From: Caulobacter endophyticus
GTDB lineage: Bacteria > Pseudomonadota > Alphaproteobacteria > Caulobacterales > Caulobacteraceae
Assembly (NCBI RefSeq): GCF_003116815.1
Contig: NZ_QDKQ01000071.1
Span: 186,001-250,000, forward strand
Reading direction: 5' to 3'
Length of the DNA: 64,000 nt
The notes under the pieces were generated by a model, which was not told the origin of the DNA, ran no database searches, and worked only from the letters and a program-made list of their open reading frames with translations. Positions within the stretch are counted from its first letter, which is position 1. Each line of letters starts with the position of its first letter. Below are positions 30,446 through 40,190 of this stretch, piece by piece. Both the position numbers and the translations under genes were made by a program.

Positions 30446-32911
30446 ATGACCAAGGAAAAGCTGGTCGTCATCGGCAACGGCATGGCCGGTTGCCGGGCGG
30501 TCGAGGAAGTCCTCAAGCGCGATCCCGAGCGCTACGAGATCGCCATCTTCGGCGCCGAGCCGCGGGTCAACTACAACCGCATCATGCTGTCGCCGGTGCT
30601 GGCGGGCGAGAAGACCTTCGACGACATCGTCATCAACGACGAGGCCTGGTACCGTGACAATGGCATCACCCTTCACGCCGGGCGCTGGGTCACGGGGGTC
30701 GATCTCGAAGGCCGCAAGGTGATCGCCGAGGGCGGGCTTGAAGTCGCCTACGACAAGCTGGTCCTGGCCACCGGCTCGGATCCTTTCCGCCTGCCGCTGC
30801 CGGGCGCCGACCTGAAAGGCGTGGTCACCTTCCGCGACCTCGACGACGTCGACGCCATGATCGCCGCCTCGGCCAAGCCCGGCGCCCGCGCCGTGGTCAT
30901 TGGCGGCGGCCTCTTGGGCCTCGAAGCCGCCTACGGCCTGGCCCGTCGCGGCATGGGCGCCACCGTCGTCCACCTGATGGACGTCTTGATGGAGCGCCAG
31001 CTCGATGAGAGCGCCGGCTATCTGCTGCGCGAGGCCCTGCTGGAACGCGGCGTCGAGACCGTGCTCGGCGCCCACTCCGAAGCCATCGTCGGCGAGGACG
31101 GCCAGGTCACCGGCCTGAAGCTGAAGGACGGTCGCACCCTGCCTTGCGACATCCTGGTGATGGCGGTCGGCATCCGGCCCAACGCGACCCTGGCCAAGGC
31201 CAGCGGCCTGCAGGTCAATCGGGGGATCATCGTCGACGACGCCATGCGCACCTCCGATCCGGCGGTGTTCTCGGTCGGCGAGTGCGTCGAGCACCGCGGC
31301 GCCTGCTACGGCCTGGTGGCGCCCATCTGGGACATGTGCCGCGCCCTGGCCGAAGAGCTGACCGACGGGGAGGGGGCCTATCAGGGCTCGGTCCTCTCGA
31401 CCCGCCTGAAGGTCTCCGGCGTCGACGTGTTCTCGGCCGGCAAGTTCGCCGGGGGCGAGGGCTGCGAGGACATCGTGTTCCGCGACGCCGCCCGCGGCGT
31501 CTACAAGCGCGTGGTCATCGAAGGCGGCAAGGTGGCCGGCGCGGTGCTGTTCGGCGATGCCGCCGACGGCGGCTGGTACTTCGACCTGATGAAGGCCGGG
31601 ACCGACGTCGCCGAGATCCGCGACACCATCATCTTCGGCCAGGCGATCACGGAGGGGCTGTCCGGCCTGGACCCTAGCGCGGCCGTTGCGGCCATGCCCG
31701 ACACGCAGGAAATCTGCGGCTGCAACGGCGTCTGCAAGGGTGCGATCACCTCGGCGATCACCGCTCAGGGCCTGACCACGCTGGACGACGTGCGCGCCGT
31801 CACCAAGGCCTCGGCCTCCTGCGGCTCGTGCACGCCGCTGGTCGAGCAGGTCATCCGCGCCACCCTGGGCGACGGCTTCAAGGCCCAGACCGGTCCCAAG
31901 CCGATGTGCAGGTGTACGCACCACCCGCACGGCGTGGTGCGCGAGGCGATCCTGGCCCAAGACCTGAAGTCCATGCCCGCGGTCATGCAGGCCATGGAAT
32001 GGACCACGCCCGACGGTTGCGCCTCGTGCCGTCCGGCCCTGAACTATTACCTGCTGTGCGCCTGGCCCGGCGAGTACAAGGACGACAGCCAGTCGCGCTT
32101 CATCAACGAGCGGGTCCACGCCAACATCCAGAAGGACGGCACCTACAGCGTCGTTCCGCGGATGTGGGGCGGCATGACCACCCCTGACGAGCTGCGGGCC
32201 ATCGCCGACGTCGCCGACAAGTACGCCATCCCGTCGGTGAAGGTCACCGGCGGCCAGCGCATCGATCTTCTGGGCGTCAAGAAAGACGACCTGCCGGCGG
32301 TGTGGGCCGACCTCAACGCCGCGGGCATGGTCAGCGGCCACGCCTACGCCAAGGGTCTGCGCACGGTGAAGACCTGCGTCGGCAGCGACTGGTGCCGGTT
32401 CGGCACCCAGGACTCCACGGGGCTCGGCATCAAGCTCGAGAAGTTCATGTGGGGCTCCTGGGCGCCGGCCAAGGTCAAGCTGGCTGTCTCGGGTTGCCCC
32501 CGCAACTGCGCGGAATCGACCTGTAAGGACATTGGCGTGATCTGCGTCGACAGCGGCTACGAGATTCATGTCGGCGGCGCTGCCGGCCTGCACATCCAGG
32601 GCACGCAGCTGCTGACCAAGGTCGCCACTGAGGAAGAGGCGATCCAGCTGATCTCGGCGGTCATGCAGATGTACCGCGAGGGCGGCTGGTACCTGGAGCG
32701 GATCTACAAGTGGATGGCCCGCATCGGTCTGGAAACCATCCACGCCGCTACAGTCGAGGATCTCGACAACCGCGCGGCGCTGTTTGCTCGTTTCGTGAAG
32801 TCGCAAGAGACCGCCCAGGTCGACCCGTGGGCCGAGCGCGCCACGGGCGGCGTGGAGGCCGGTGAGTTCAAGCCTATGGCGACGCTTCCGATGAGGATGG
32901 CTGCGGAATGA
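30446..32911 (+). CDS. nirB: Assimilatory NADH-nitrite reductase, large subunit
   Basis: Reduces nitrite to ammonium with NADH in the cytoplasm. The protein has 821 residues: FAD/NAD(P)-binding oxidoreductase (VVIGNGMAGCRAVEEVL near the start, VVIGGGLLGLEAAYGLARRG near 150), then a BFD-like [2Fe-2S] domain (ICGCNGVCKG ... CGSCTPL, ~420-465). The C-terminal sulfite/nitrite reductase part has siroheme/[4Fe-4S] cysteines in TCVGSDWCRFGTQDS and SGCPRNCAESTCKD (~640-690). It follows narK by 27 bp and overlaps nirD by 4 bp. Siroheme for this enzyme needs the methyltransferase encoded at the operon's end. Confidence 0.95.
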   Translation: MTKEKLVVIGNGMAGCRAVEEVLKRDPERYEIAIFGAEPRVNYNRIMLSPVLAGEKTFDDIVINDEAWYRDNGITLHAGRWVTGVDLEGRKVIAEGGLEVAYDKLVLATGSDPFRLPLPGADLKGVVTFRDLDDVDAMIAASAKPGARAVVIGGGLLGLEAAYGLARRGMGATVVHLMDVLMERQLDESAGYLLREALLERGVETVLGAHSEAIVGEDGQVTGLKLKDGRTLPCDILVMAVGIRPNATLAKASGLQVNRGIIVDDAMRTSDPAVFSVGECVEHRGACYGLVAPIWDMCRALAEELTDGEGAYQGSVLSTRLKVSGVDVFSAGKFAGGEGCEDIVFRDAARGVYKRVVIEGGKVAGAVLFGDAADGGWYFDLMKAGTDVAEIRDTIIFGQAITEGLSGLDPSAAVAAMPDTQEICGCNGVCKGAITSAITAQGLTTLDDVRAVTKASASCGSCTPLVEQVIRATLGDGFKAQTGPKPMCRCTHHPHGVVREAILAQDLKSMPAVMQAMEWTTPDGCASCRPALNYYLLCAWPGEYKDDSQSRFINERVHANIQKDGTYSVVPRMWGGMTTPDELRAIADVADKYAIPSVKVTGGQRIDLLGVKKDDLPAVWADLNAAGMVSGHAYAKGLRTVKTCVGSDWCRFGTQDSTGLGIKLEKFMWGSWAPAKVKLAVSGCPRNCAESTCKDIGVICVDSGYEIHVGGAAGLHIQGTQLLTKVATEEEAIQLISAVMQMYREGGWYLERIYKWMARIGLETIHAATVEDLDNRAALFARFVKSQETAQVDPWAERATGGVEAGEFKPMATLPMRMAAE

Positions 32912-33261
32912 CGATCCAGACTTTCGACATCGATCCGGCCTGGCACGACGTCGGCGCGTTCACCGACATCCCCGAGCGGGGATCGCGGCGCGTGGCGACC
33001 GCTCAGGGCGACGTGGCGGTGTTCCGCACCAGCGACGGCCAGGTCTTCGCCCTGGTCGACCGCTGTCCGCACAAGCATGGTCCGCTAAGCCAAGGCATCG
33101 TCCATGGCCACGGCGTGACCTGCCCGCTGCACAGCTGGGTCATCGACCTGAAGACCGGCCATCCCACCGGAGCCGACGCCGGCAAGGGCTGCACGCCGGT
33201 GGTTCCGGTGCGGGTGCAGGACGGCCGCGTCCTGCTGGCCCAGCCGGTGATGGCGGACTGA
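32908..33261 (+). CDS. nirD: Nitrite reductase small subunit, Rieske type
   Basis: A 117-residue partner of NirB. Unlike enterobacterial NirD, which lost the ligands, this one keeps a full Rieske [2Fe-2S] set: CPHKHGPLSQG and CPLHSWVIDL give the two Cys-His pairs. Start overlaps the nirB stop (ATGA), and nasA follows 4 bp later. Confidence 0.93.
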   Translation: MTIQTFDIDPAWHDVGAFTDIPERGSRRVATAQGDVAVFRTSDGQVFALVDRCPHKHGPLSQGIVHGHGVTCPLHSWVIDLKTGHPTGADAGKGCTPVVPVRVQDGRVLLAQPVMAD

Positions 33262-33265
33262 CCCC

Positions 33266-35950
33266 ATGGCCGACGGCTCCGGCGTCATCACGACGGTCAG
33301 GACCACCTGCCCCTACTGCGGTGTGGGCTGCGGCGTCGCCGGCGCGGCGGGACCCGGCCGGGCCCTGGCCGTGTCGGGCGACCGCCAGCATCCGGCCAAT
33401 CTGGGGCGACTGTGCTCCAAGGGTTCCGCCCTCGGGGCGACTGTCGGCCTGGGCGGGCGTCTGCTTGAGCCGTCCATCAACGGCCGGACGGCAAGCTGGG
33501 GCGAGGCCACGGCGCTGGTCGCCAAGCGCTTCCGCGACACCATCGCCCGCCACGGCCGCGACAGCGTCGCCTTCTACGTCTCGGGCCAACTGCTGACCGA
33601 GGACTATTACGTCGCCAACAAGCTGATGAAGGGCTTCATCGGCTCGGGCAACATCGACACCAACAGCCGCCTCTGCATGGCCTCGGCCGTGGCCGCCCAC
33701 AAGCAGGCCTTCGGCGCCGACCTGGTGCCCGGCTGCTACGAGGATCTCGACGAGGCCAACCTCGTGGTCTTCGCCGGCCACAACGCCGCCTGGACCCACC
33801 CGATCCTGTTCCGTCGTCTGGAGGCGGCCAAGGCTCGTGGCCAGAAGCACGTGGTCATCGACCCGCGCCGCACCGACACCGCCGAGGGCGCGGACCTGCA
33901 TCTGGCCATCGCCCCGCAGAGCGACGTGCGCCTGTGGAACGGCCTGCTGGCCGAGATGGACCGTCGCGGCCGGCTCGACCTCGATTACGTCGCCGAGCAC
34001 GTGAACGGGATCGAGGCAGTGCGCGAGGCCTTGGCGGACGCCGACCAGTCGCCTGCCGCCGTCGCCGCCGACTGCGGGATCGCGCTGGAAGACCTGCTGG
34101 CCTTCTATGACCTGTTCGCCGCCAACCCGAAGACGGTCAGCCTGTTCTCGATGGGCTCCAACCAGTCGGCACAGGGCGTGGCCAAGGGCCTGGCGATCCT
34201 CAACGTCCATCTGGCCGCGGGTCGCATCGGCAAGCCCGGGGCTTGCCCGTTCTCGATCACCGGCCAGCCCAACGCCATGGGCGGACGCGAGACCGGCGGC
34301 ATGGCCAACACCCTGGCGGGCCACATGGACTTCGCCTCTGAGGATCGCGACCGCGTGGCCCGGTTCTGGGGCGCGCCGCACACGGCCCGCGCGCCGGGCC
34401 TGAAGGCCGTCGAGATGTTCGAGGCGGTGCGCTCTGGCAAGATCAAGGCGATCTGGGTGATGGCCACCAACCCCGCCGTCAGCCTGCCCGACGCCGGCGC
34501 GGTGCGCGAGGCGCTGGAGAAGTGCCCCTTCGTCGTGGTCTCCGACTGTGTCGAGACGGACACCACGGCCTACGCCCACGTGAAGCTGCCGGCCCTGGCC
34601 TGGGCCGAGAAGGACGGCACGGTCACCAATTCCGAACGCCGGATCTCGCGCCAGCGCGCGCTGTTCCCGGCCCCCGGACAGGCCCGCGCCGACTGGCGGA
34701 TCATGGCCGACGTGGCTCAAGGCATGGGTTTCGACGGCTTTAGCTGGCCCTCCCAGGCCTCGATCTTCCGCGAGTGGGCCCGCCTGACCGCCTACGAGAA
34801 CCAGGGCGCGCGCCTGCTCGACCTCTCTGGCCTTGCGGCCATGACCCCCGACGACTACGCCGCTCTCACCCCGATCCAGTGGCCGGTCCGCACCGGCGGC
34901 GGGGGCACGCCGCGCCTCTTCGTCGACGGCCGCTTCCAGACCCCGGACGGCCGGGCCCGCATGGTCCCGGTTCGCCCCAAGGGTCCGGCCGACGCGGTCA
35001 GCGACGCCTTCCCGATGTCGCTCAACACCGGCCGCATCCGCGACCAGTGGCACACCATGACCCGCACGGGCCTGGCCCCCGACCTGTGCCGCCACGCGCC
35101 AGAGCCCTTCGTCGAGATCCACCCGCGCGACGCCGAGGCCGCCGGGATCAAGGACGGCGCCCTGACTCGCGTCTCCACCGCGCGCGGGGAGGCTGTGGCC
35201 CTGGCCAAGGTCACCGACCGCCAGCGGCTGGGCGGGCTGTTCATGCCGATGCACTGGACAGACGCCTTCGCCCCGTCGGGCAAGTCGAACCATCTGATCG
35301 CGCCGAACCTGGATCCGACCTCAGGCCAGCCGGAGTTCAAGCACACCCCAGCTCGGGCGCGGCCTTATCGCGAGACCTGGAAGGGCTTCTTCCTGACCCG
35401 CGAGATCGTCGCTGCGCCGACCAATCTGGATCTCGTCTGGCGGCGCATTCCGCAGGACGCCGCCCAACTGCACGAGTTCGCGGGCAGGGGCGACGCCGCC
35501 GAGCGCGAGACCTTGCGCAAACGCCTGACCAAAGGCTTGGCCGGCGAGACCACGGTGTTCGAGGACGTCGGCGCCGGCTCACGTCGCGAGGCCTGGATCG
35601 AGGACGGCAGGCTGGTCGCGGTGCTGTTCCAGACCGCCGCCGGCCGCCTGCCGCCGCGCGACTGGCTGGCCGACCTGTTTGCGCTCGATGCGCTGACCGC
35701 CGAGGCTCGCTCGGCCCTGCTGATCGGTCGTCCGCCCGGCGCGCAGGTCGACAAGGGACCGATGGTCTGCGCCTGCCTGAAGGTGGGCGCAAAGGCGGTC
35801 GACGCCGCCATCGCCGCCGGGGCCGCCACCGCCGATGCGGTCGGTGCGGCTACGGGCGCCGGAACCAACTGCGGCTCGTGCCGTCCGGAGATCGCCCGGA
35901 TGATCGCGGCCGCTTCGCTCAAGGCCAAGGAGACCGCCGATGTCGCATGA
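33266..35950 (+). CDS. nasA: Assimilatory nitrate reductase, catalytic subunit
   Basis: Reduces nitrate to nitrite in the cytoplasm using Mo-bisMGD. The protein has 894 residues. The N-terminal [4Fe-4S] motif (TTCPYCGVGCGV, then GRLCSKG) is followed by the molybdopterin oxidoreductase domain (LMKGFIGSGNIDTNSRLCMASA, GMANTLAGHMDF) and the dinucleotide-binding domain (SLNTGRIRDQWHTMTRTG). A C-terminal BFD-like [2Fe-2S] domain (MVCACLKVG ... NCGSCRPE, ~834-880) is present, as in many single-subunit assimilatory enzymes, to take electrons from a ferredoxin or flavoprotein. No separate electron-transfer subunit is nearby. Within an operon with nirBD and next to mod genes. Confidence 0.94.
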   Translation: MADGSGVITTVRTTCPYCGVGCGVAGAAGPGRALAVSGDRQHPANLGRLCSKGSALGATVGLGGRLLEPSINGRTASWGEATALVAKRFRDTIARHGRDSVAFYVSGQLLTEDYYVANKLMKGFIGSGNIDTNSRLCMASAVAAHKQAFGADLVPGCYEDLDEANLVVFAGHNAAWTHPILFRRLEAAKARGQKHVVIDPRRTDTAEGADLHLAIAPQSDVRLWNGLLAEMDRRGRLDLDYVAEHVNGIEAVREALADADQSPAAVAADCGIALEDLLAFYDLFAANPKTVSLFSMGSNQSAQGVAKGLAILNVHLAAGRIGKPGACPFSITGQPNAMGGRETGGMANTLAGHMDFASEDRDRVARFWGAPHTARAPGLKAVEMFEAVRSGKIKAIWVMATNPAVSLPDAGAVREALEKCPFVVVSDCVETDTTAYAHVKLPALAWAEKDGTVTNSERRISRQRALFPAPGQARADWRIMADVAQGMGFDGFSWPSQASIFREWARLTAYENQGARLLDLSGLAAMTPDDYAALTPIQWPVRTGGGGTPRLFVDGRFQTPDGRARMVPVRPKGPADAVSDAFPMSLNTGRIRDQWHTMTRTGLAPDLCRHAPEPFVEIHPRDAEAAGIKDGALTRVSTARGEAVALAKVTDRQRLGGLFMPMHWTDAFAPSGKSNHLIAPNLDPTSGQPEFKHTPARARPYRETWKGFFLTREIVAAPTNLDLVWRRIPQDAAQLHEFAGRGDAAERETLRKRLTKGLAGETTVFEDVGAGSRREAWIEDGRLVAVLFQTAAGRLPPRDWLADLFALDALTAEARSALLIGRPPGAQVDKGPMVCACLKVGAKAVDAAIAAGAATADAVGAATGAGTNCGSCRPEIARMIAAASLKAKETADVA

Positions 35951-36728
35951 CGCTGCTGCTCTGGGAGACGTCCTGCTGGTCGGCGCCGGTCCTGGCCCGG
36001 TCGACCTGATGACCCTGCGCGCCGCCCGCGCGGTCGAGAGCGCCCAGGCGCTGCTCTATGACGCCCTGGTTTCGGACGAGGCGATCGCCCTGGCCCCGGC
36101 CGGCTGCGTGCGCATCCTCACCGGCAAGCGCTCTGGCCGTCCCAGCATGAAGCAGGAGGCGATCAACCGCCTGATGCTGCGTCTGGCTCGCCGCGGCCTG
36201 CGGGTGGTGCGGCTGAAGGGCGGCGATCCCTCGGTGTTCGGCCGGGTGGGCGAAGAGGCCGAGTTTCTCCGGGCGCATGGCGTGTGCGTCGAGGTGGTGC
36301 CCGGCGTCACCGCCGCCAGCGCCGCCGCCGCCCAGTTCAACTTTCCGCTCACTCATCGTGGCGAGGCCCGGCGGGTGATCTTCACCACGGCCCGCGTTGG
36401 CAGCGGCGACGTCATCGAGGACTGGGCCGCCGCGTCGGATCCGGAAGCCACGGTCGCCGTCTACATGGGCGGAGAGGCGGCTGCCGAGCTTGGTCGTCGC
36501 CTGATCGCCGCCGGTCGCGAGCCGAGCACGCCGGCCCTGGTGGTGGAGCGGGCCGGCGATCCGGCCGCCGCCTTGCGCACTGGCCGCCTCGACGACCTGC
36601 CGCGCCTGCTGGCGGGCGGAACCGGCGGACCGGTCCTGATCGTCATCGGCGCGGTGGCTCGCCGCGCCCAGGACCTGCGCTGGACGCCGGAACTGTCGGA
36701 GATCGAGGCCGCCGCCCGACGGGCTTGA
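35940..36728 (+). CDS. cobA: Uroporphyrinogen-III C-methyltransferase
   Basis: Makes precorrin-2 from uroporphyrinogen III with two SAM-dependent methylations, the first step to siroheme, the nitrite reductase cofactor. The protein has 262 residues: VGAGPGPVDLMTLRAARAV at the N-terminus, GKRSGRPSMKQEAINRLML, VVRLKGGDPSVFGRVGEEAE and VPGVTAASAAAAQFNFPLTHR. It is a free-standing methyltransferase without the dehydrogenase/chelatase domain of CysG. The start overlaps nasA by 11 bp. Confidence 0.92.
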   Translation: MSHDAAALGDVLLVGAGPGPVDLMTLRAARAVESAQALLYDALVSDEAIALAPAGCVRILTGKRSGRPSMKQEAINRLMLRLARRGLRVVRLKGGDPSVFGRVGEEAEFLRAHGVCVEVVPGVTAASAAAAQFNFPLTHRGEARRVIFTTARVGSGDVIEDWAAASDPEATVAVYMGGEAAAELGRRLIAAGREPSTPALVVERAGDPAAALRTGRLDDLPRLLAGGTGGPVLIVIGAVARRAQDLRWTPELSEIEAAARRA

Positions 36729-36732
36729 GGCT

Positions 36733-38640
36733 TCAGGCCGTCGCCATCGCCGTCGCGCCGTCTTCCTCCCCACGCACCCGAAGCTGCGGCCCGGCCGGCC
36801 GGCCATAGGCCTCGCGCAGCAGGCGCGAGGGCGAAAGCTCGCACGGCGCCGTCAGAAGGCCACGCCGGCGCAAGGCCAGGCCCCAACGGGCGCTGCCGGT
36901 AAGCACCGAGGCGGCCGGGGCGATGATCAGGCCGATGGCGGCCGGCAGGATCCAGACGCCCAGCGTCGGCCCGGCCAGGGCGGCGCAGGCCAGCAGCACG
37001 CAGCCTGCGACGATCTCGGGCGCATGGCGCTTTAGGGCTTCGCGCCACAGCGTTCCCTCGGCCTCGCGGCGCTGAGCCGCCCAGCCGGAGTCGCGGCCCG
37101 CCAGGATGTCGACCAGGCAGCGGGCGTGGCCGAACAGGATAGCCGGCGCCGTCAGGGTCGAGTGCAGGGTCTCCACCGCCACCGAGACCAGCAGCGGCCC
37201 GACGCCGCCGAAGCCCTCGGCCTTGCCCTCCTTGCAGGTCAGGATTACGGCCAGCAGCTTGGGCGCGAACAGGAAGCCCAGCGAGACGGCAAAGGCCGCC
37301 GCCGCACCCTCGACCAGGAAGAGTTCGGCCCGCGCGCCGCCCAGAACGGGGAAGGCGGCCAGCATGGCGCTGAGCACGACCAGCAGCAGCCACACCGGGG
37401 CCAGCGCATAGGCCAGGGCCCCGCGCAGCAGGTGCAGGCGGCTGACCGGGTGCAGGCCCTTCACGCCCAGGATGCCCAGATGCTGCAGGTTGCCCTGGCT
37501 CCAGCGGCGGTCGCGCACCAGCATGTCCGAGAGGGTGGGCGGGGCTTCCTCGTGCACGTCCTCCAGCGACGGCGCCATGCGCACGGCCCAGCCGCCGCGC
37601 CGCATCAGGGCGGCCTCGACGAAGTCGTGGCTGAGGATCGCGCCGCCGAACGGCGCCTTGCCCGGCAGGTGCGGCAGGCCGCAGCACTCGGCGAAGGCCT
37701 TGGTGCGGATCATGGCGTTGTGGCCGAAATAGTTGGCCTCGGCGCCGCTCCACCAGGCCAGGGCCCAGGTGGCCAGGGGGCCGTAGACCCAGCTGGCGAA
37801 CTGCTCGGCGCGGCCGAACAGCGTGGTGCGGCCAACGATCGTGGTGCCCGCCTGCAGCACGCCCAGAGCAGCGTCGGTTTCCATCGCCCCGGCCATGCGG
37901 CGCAGCGACTTGGCGCTGATCAGGCTGTCGGCGTCCAGCACCGCCATGCATTCGTAGGCCCCGCCGAAGCGGCGCACCCATTCGGCCAGGTTGCCGGTCT
38001 TGCGGTCGGTGTTCTGCTCGCGGCGGCGGTAGTAGAGACGGGTAGGCGAGGGGCCCGAGCGCGCGGCGATCACGGCAAGGCGCTCGGCCTCGGCGATGTC
38101 GGGATCGCGTGTGTCGCTCAGCACGAAGACGTCGAAGGTCGACGACAGGCGCTCGCGATCGAGATCGGCGCGCATGGCCTCGATCCGCGCGAATACGGCG
38201 GCGACGTCCTCGTTGTAGATGGGCGCCAGCAGGGCGACCTTCTTGCGCAGGTGCGGCGGCGGATCGTCCAGCCGTCGCTCCCAGGTGTAGGGGTTCAGCG
38301 CGAGCTGGAAGCCGCCCAGGGCCGCGGCGCAGGAAAAGCCGGTCCACGCCAGCAGCACGGCCACGAGCAGGGCGTCGATCCATTCGAGCAGGGTGACGCC
38401 GCCGGCCGTGAAGGCGTCCAGCATCGTGGTCAGGCCGAAGGCGAAGGCCAGGATCGTGAAGGCGCCCAGGCCCAGCCGCCGGCGCTGGCGAGAACGGGCC
38501 AGGCGACGCCAGCCGACGTCCGGCGCCGACAGCTCGCGAACGGGCATGTCCAGCGCGGATTCGGCGGGAAGCCAGGCCGCCGGCGGCGCCTTATCGGAAG
38601 CGTTGCAAGGCGGAAGCCGGTCGGCGAGGCGTATGTCCAT
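36733..38640 (-). CDS. opgH: Osmoregulated periplasmic glucan glucosyltransferase H
   Basis: Polymerises and exports the linear beta-1,2-glucan backbone of osmoregulated periplasmic glucans. The protein has 635 residues: two N-terminal spans (LGAFTILAFAFGLTTML, LLVAVLLAWTGFSCAAALGG), a GT2 domain with APIYNEDVAAVFARIEAM, VLSDTRDPDIAEAE, DADSLISAKSLRRM and RDRRWSQGNLQHL (the R/QxxRW motif), then six or so C-terminal spans. The ATG at 38640 has AAAGGA upstream. OpgG, usually next to OpgH, is not here. It ends 4 bp from cobA, convergent, and the gap to metC (38641-38879) holds a 24-bp dyad. Confidence 0.9.
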   Translation of the reverse strand: MDIRLADRLPPCNASDKAPPAAWLPAESALDMPVRELSAPDVGWRRLARSRQRRRLGLGAFTILAFAFGLTTMLDAFTAGGVTLLEWIDALLVAVLLAWTGFSCAAALGGFQLALNPYTWERRLDDPPPHLRKKVALLAPIYNEDVAAVFARIEAMRADLDRERLSSTFDVFVLSDTRDPDIAEAERLAVIAARSGPSPTRLYYRRREQNTDRKTGNLAEWVRRFGGAYECMAVLDADSLISAKSLRRMAGAMETDAALGVLQAGTTIVGRTTLFGRAEQFASWVYGPLATWALAWWSGAEANYFGHNAMIRTKAFAECCGLPHLPGKAPFGGAILSHDFVEAALMRRGGWAVRMAPSLEDVHEEAPPTLSDMLVRDRRWSQGNLQHLGILGVKGLHPVSRLHLLRGALAYALAPVWLLLVVLSAMLAAFPVLGGARAELFLVEGAAAAFAVSLGFLFAPKLLAVILTCKEGKAEGFGGVGPLLVSVAVETLHSTLTAPAILFGHARCLVDILAGRDSGWAAQRREAEGTLWREALKRHAPEIVAGCVLLACAALAGPTLGVWILPAAIGLIIAPAASVLTGSARWGLALRRRGLLTAPCELSPSRLLREAYGRPAGPQLRVRGEEDGATAMATA

Positions 38641-38745
38641 CAAGGGTCCTTTCGCGCGAAGAACCCTCACGGCGACGATCAGTTGCGATGCGAAGGAAAT
38701 ATAACCATGGTCAAGTTTGCAGGACCGTGGCCGCGCGTATGTACT

Positions 38746-38769
38746 GCTGAATAACTTCGCATATTCAGC
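38746..38769. promoter_or_regulatory. Perfect 8+8 bp dyad upstream of opgH
   Basis: GCTGAATA, 8 bp, TATTCAGC, in an AT-richer patch 106-129 bp before the opgH start. It has the form of an operator for a dimeric regulator. The regulator is unknown. Confidence 0.4.
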
Positions 38770-38879
38770 CGTTTGGGCATAATCTGGCCCCGCTTGCGGC
38801 GAGGGTGTGGCGCCATGTTGCGGTGCGGAAACAGTCGGGTCCGCGAGCCGCAACCCCCGCCTGGTCGCAACGTCGGCGA

Positions 38880-40034
38880 TCAGGCCGCCGCCAGGGCCCT
38901 GAAACCGCGCTCCAGGTCGCCGATCAGGTCGATCGGATCCTCCAGCCCGATGTGCAGGCGCAGCAGGGGACCTTCGAAGTTGACCGGTGTGCTGCGGCTC
39001 TTCAGCTGCGGATCGCAGTGGATCGCCAGGCTCTCGAAGCCGCCCCATGAGAAGCCGAGGCCGAACAGGGTGAGCGCGTCGAGGAAGGCGTGCACCGAGC
39101 GCTGGGTCGTGGGTTTCAGGACTACGCCGAACAGGCCGCAGGCGCCGGAGAAGTCGCGCTTCCAGATCGCGTGGCCGGGGTCGTCGGGCAGGGCGGGGTG
39201 CAGCACGCGGGCGACCTCGGGCCGCTGCTCCAGCCAGCGGGCCACCGCCAGGCCGTTGGCCTCGTGGCGCGGCATCCGGGTGGCGAGGGTCCGCAGGCCG
39301 CGCAGCATGGTGTAGGCGTCGTCGGGCGAGACCGACCAGCCCACGTCCCACATGGCGTTGCCCAGCTCGTCGCCGATCACCGGGTCCATGGTGGTGGCGC
39401 TGCCCATGAAGCAGTCCGAATGGCCGCCGACATATTTGGTCAGGGCCTGGACGCTGATGGTCACGCCGTGCGCCAGCGGCTTGAACAGCAGGCCCGCGCC
39501 CCAGGTGTTGTCGATCAGGGTGAGGATGCCGCGCGCCTTGGCGGCCGCGGCGATGGCCGGCACGTCCTGCATCTCGAAGGTCAGCGAGCCCGGCGCTTCA
39601 AGCAGGATCAGCCGGGTGTTGGGCTGGGCGAGGGCCAGCAGGGCGTCGGCGTCGAGGGCGGGGTCGTAGTAGCGGGTGGTGACGCCGAAGCGGGTGAGGA
39701 AGCGGTCGCAGAAGCGGCGCGTGGGCTTGTAGGCGCTGTCGACCACCAGCACGTCGTCGCCGGCCTTGAGCACCGCCATCATCGCCCCGGTGATCGCCGC
39801 CAGGCCCGAGGGATAGAGCGTGACGTCCGGCGAGCCTTCCAGCTCGGCCAGGGCCGCCTGCAGCGCGGCCGGCGAGGACAGGCCGGTGATGCCGTAGGTC
39901 AGCTGGCTGTCGTCGTACAGCGAGGCGGCGCTGGGCATCAGCACGGTCGAGCCGCGCTGGATCGGCGGATTGACGGTTCGCGCCAGCGACGGGGCCTGCA
40001 GGCCCGAGCGGATCAGGCGGGTCTTTTCGTCCAT
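38880..40034 (-). CDS. metC: Cystathionine beta-lyase
   Basis: PLP-dependent cleavage of cystathionine to homocysteine, pyruvate and ammonia in methionine synthesis. The protein has 384 residues, with family motifs LYPSGLAAITGAMMAVLKAGDDVL, LIDNTWGAGLLFKPLAHGVTIS and the PLP lysine Lys200 in LTKYVGGHSD. The end has SWGGFESLAI and LLRLHIGLEDPIDLIGDLE. ATG 40034 gives the normal family start (DEKTRLIRSGLQA). Other cystathionine-family lyases have the same fold; the GITGLSSPAALQ and VQALTKYVGGHSDCFMGS pattern favours MetC. Confidence 0.9.
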   Translation of the reverse strand: MDEKTRLIRSGLQAPSLARTVNPPIQRGSTVLMPSAASLYDDSQLTYGITGLSSPAALQAALAELEGSPDVTLYPSGLAAITGAMMAVLKAGDDVLVVDSAYKPTRRFCDRFLTRFGVTTRYYDPALDADALLALAQPNTRLILLEAPGSLTFEMQDVPAIAAAAKARGILTLIDNTWGAGLLFKPLAHGVTISVQALTKYVGGHSDCFMGSATTMDPVIGDELGNAMWDVGWSVSPDDAYTMLRGLRTLATRMPRHEANGLAVARWLEQRPEVARVLHPALPDDPGHAIWKRDFSGACGLFGVVLKPTTQRSVHAFLDALTLFGLGFSWGGFESLAIHCDPQLKSRSTPVNFEGPLLRLHIGLEDPIDLIGDLERGFRALAAA

Positions 40035-40190
40035 GGCGGCGGGGACTCGTGCGTACGGATGGAACCTGTCGTTTAAGGGCGGCGGCGCTCCCGGTTCAAG
40101 GACTGGATCAACGTCATGGCGAGCGGGGCGGGGAATCTGCCATTCAGGGCGGCGCGCGTCGGCGGGGGCCGGCGTCTTCGGGGAATTCAC

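Noticed and set aside
40035..40190. Riboswitch (SAM type) upstream of metC
   Set aside because: No SAM-II or SAM-I core sequences or pseudoknot pattern could be found in this stretch.
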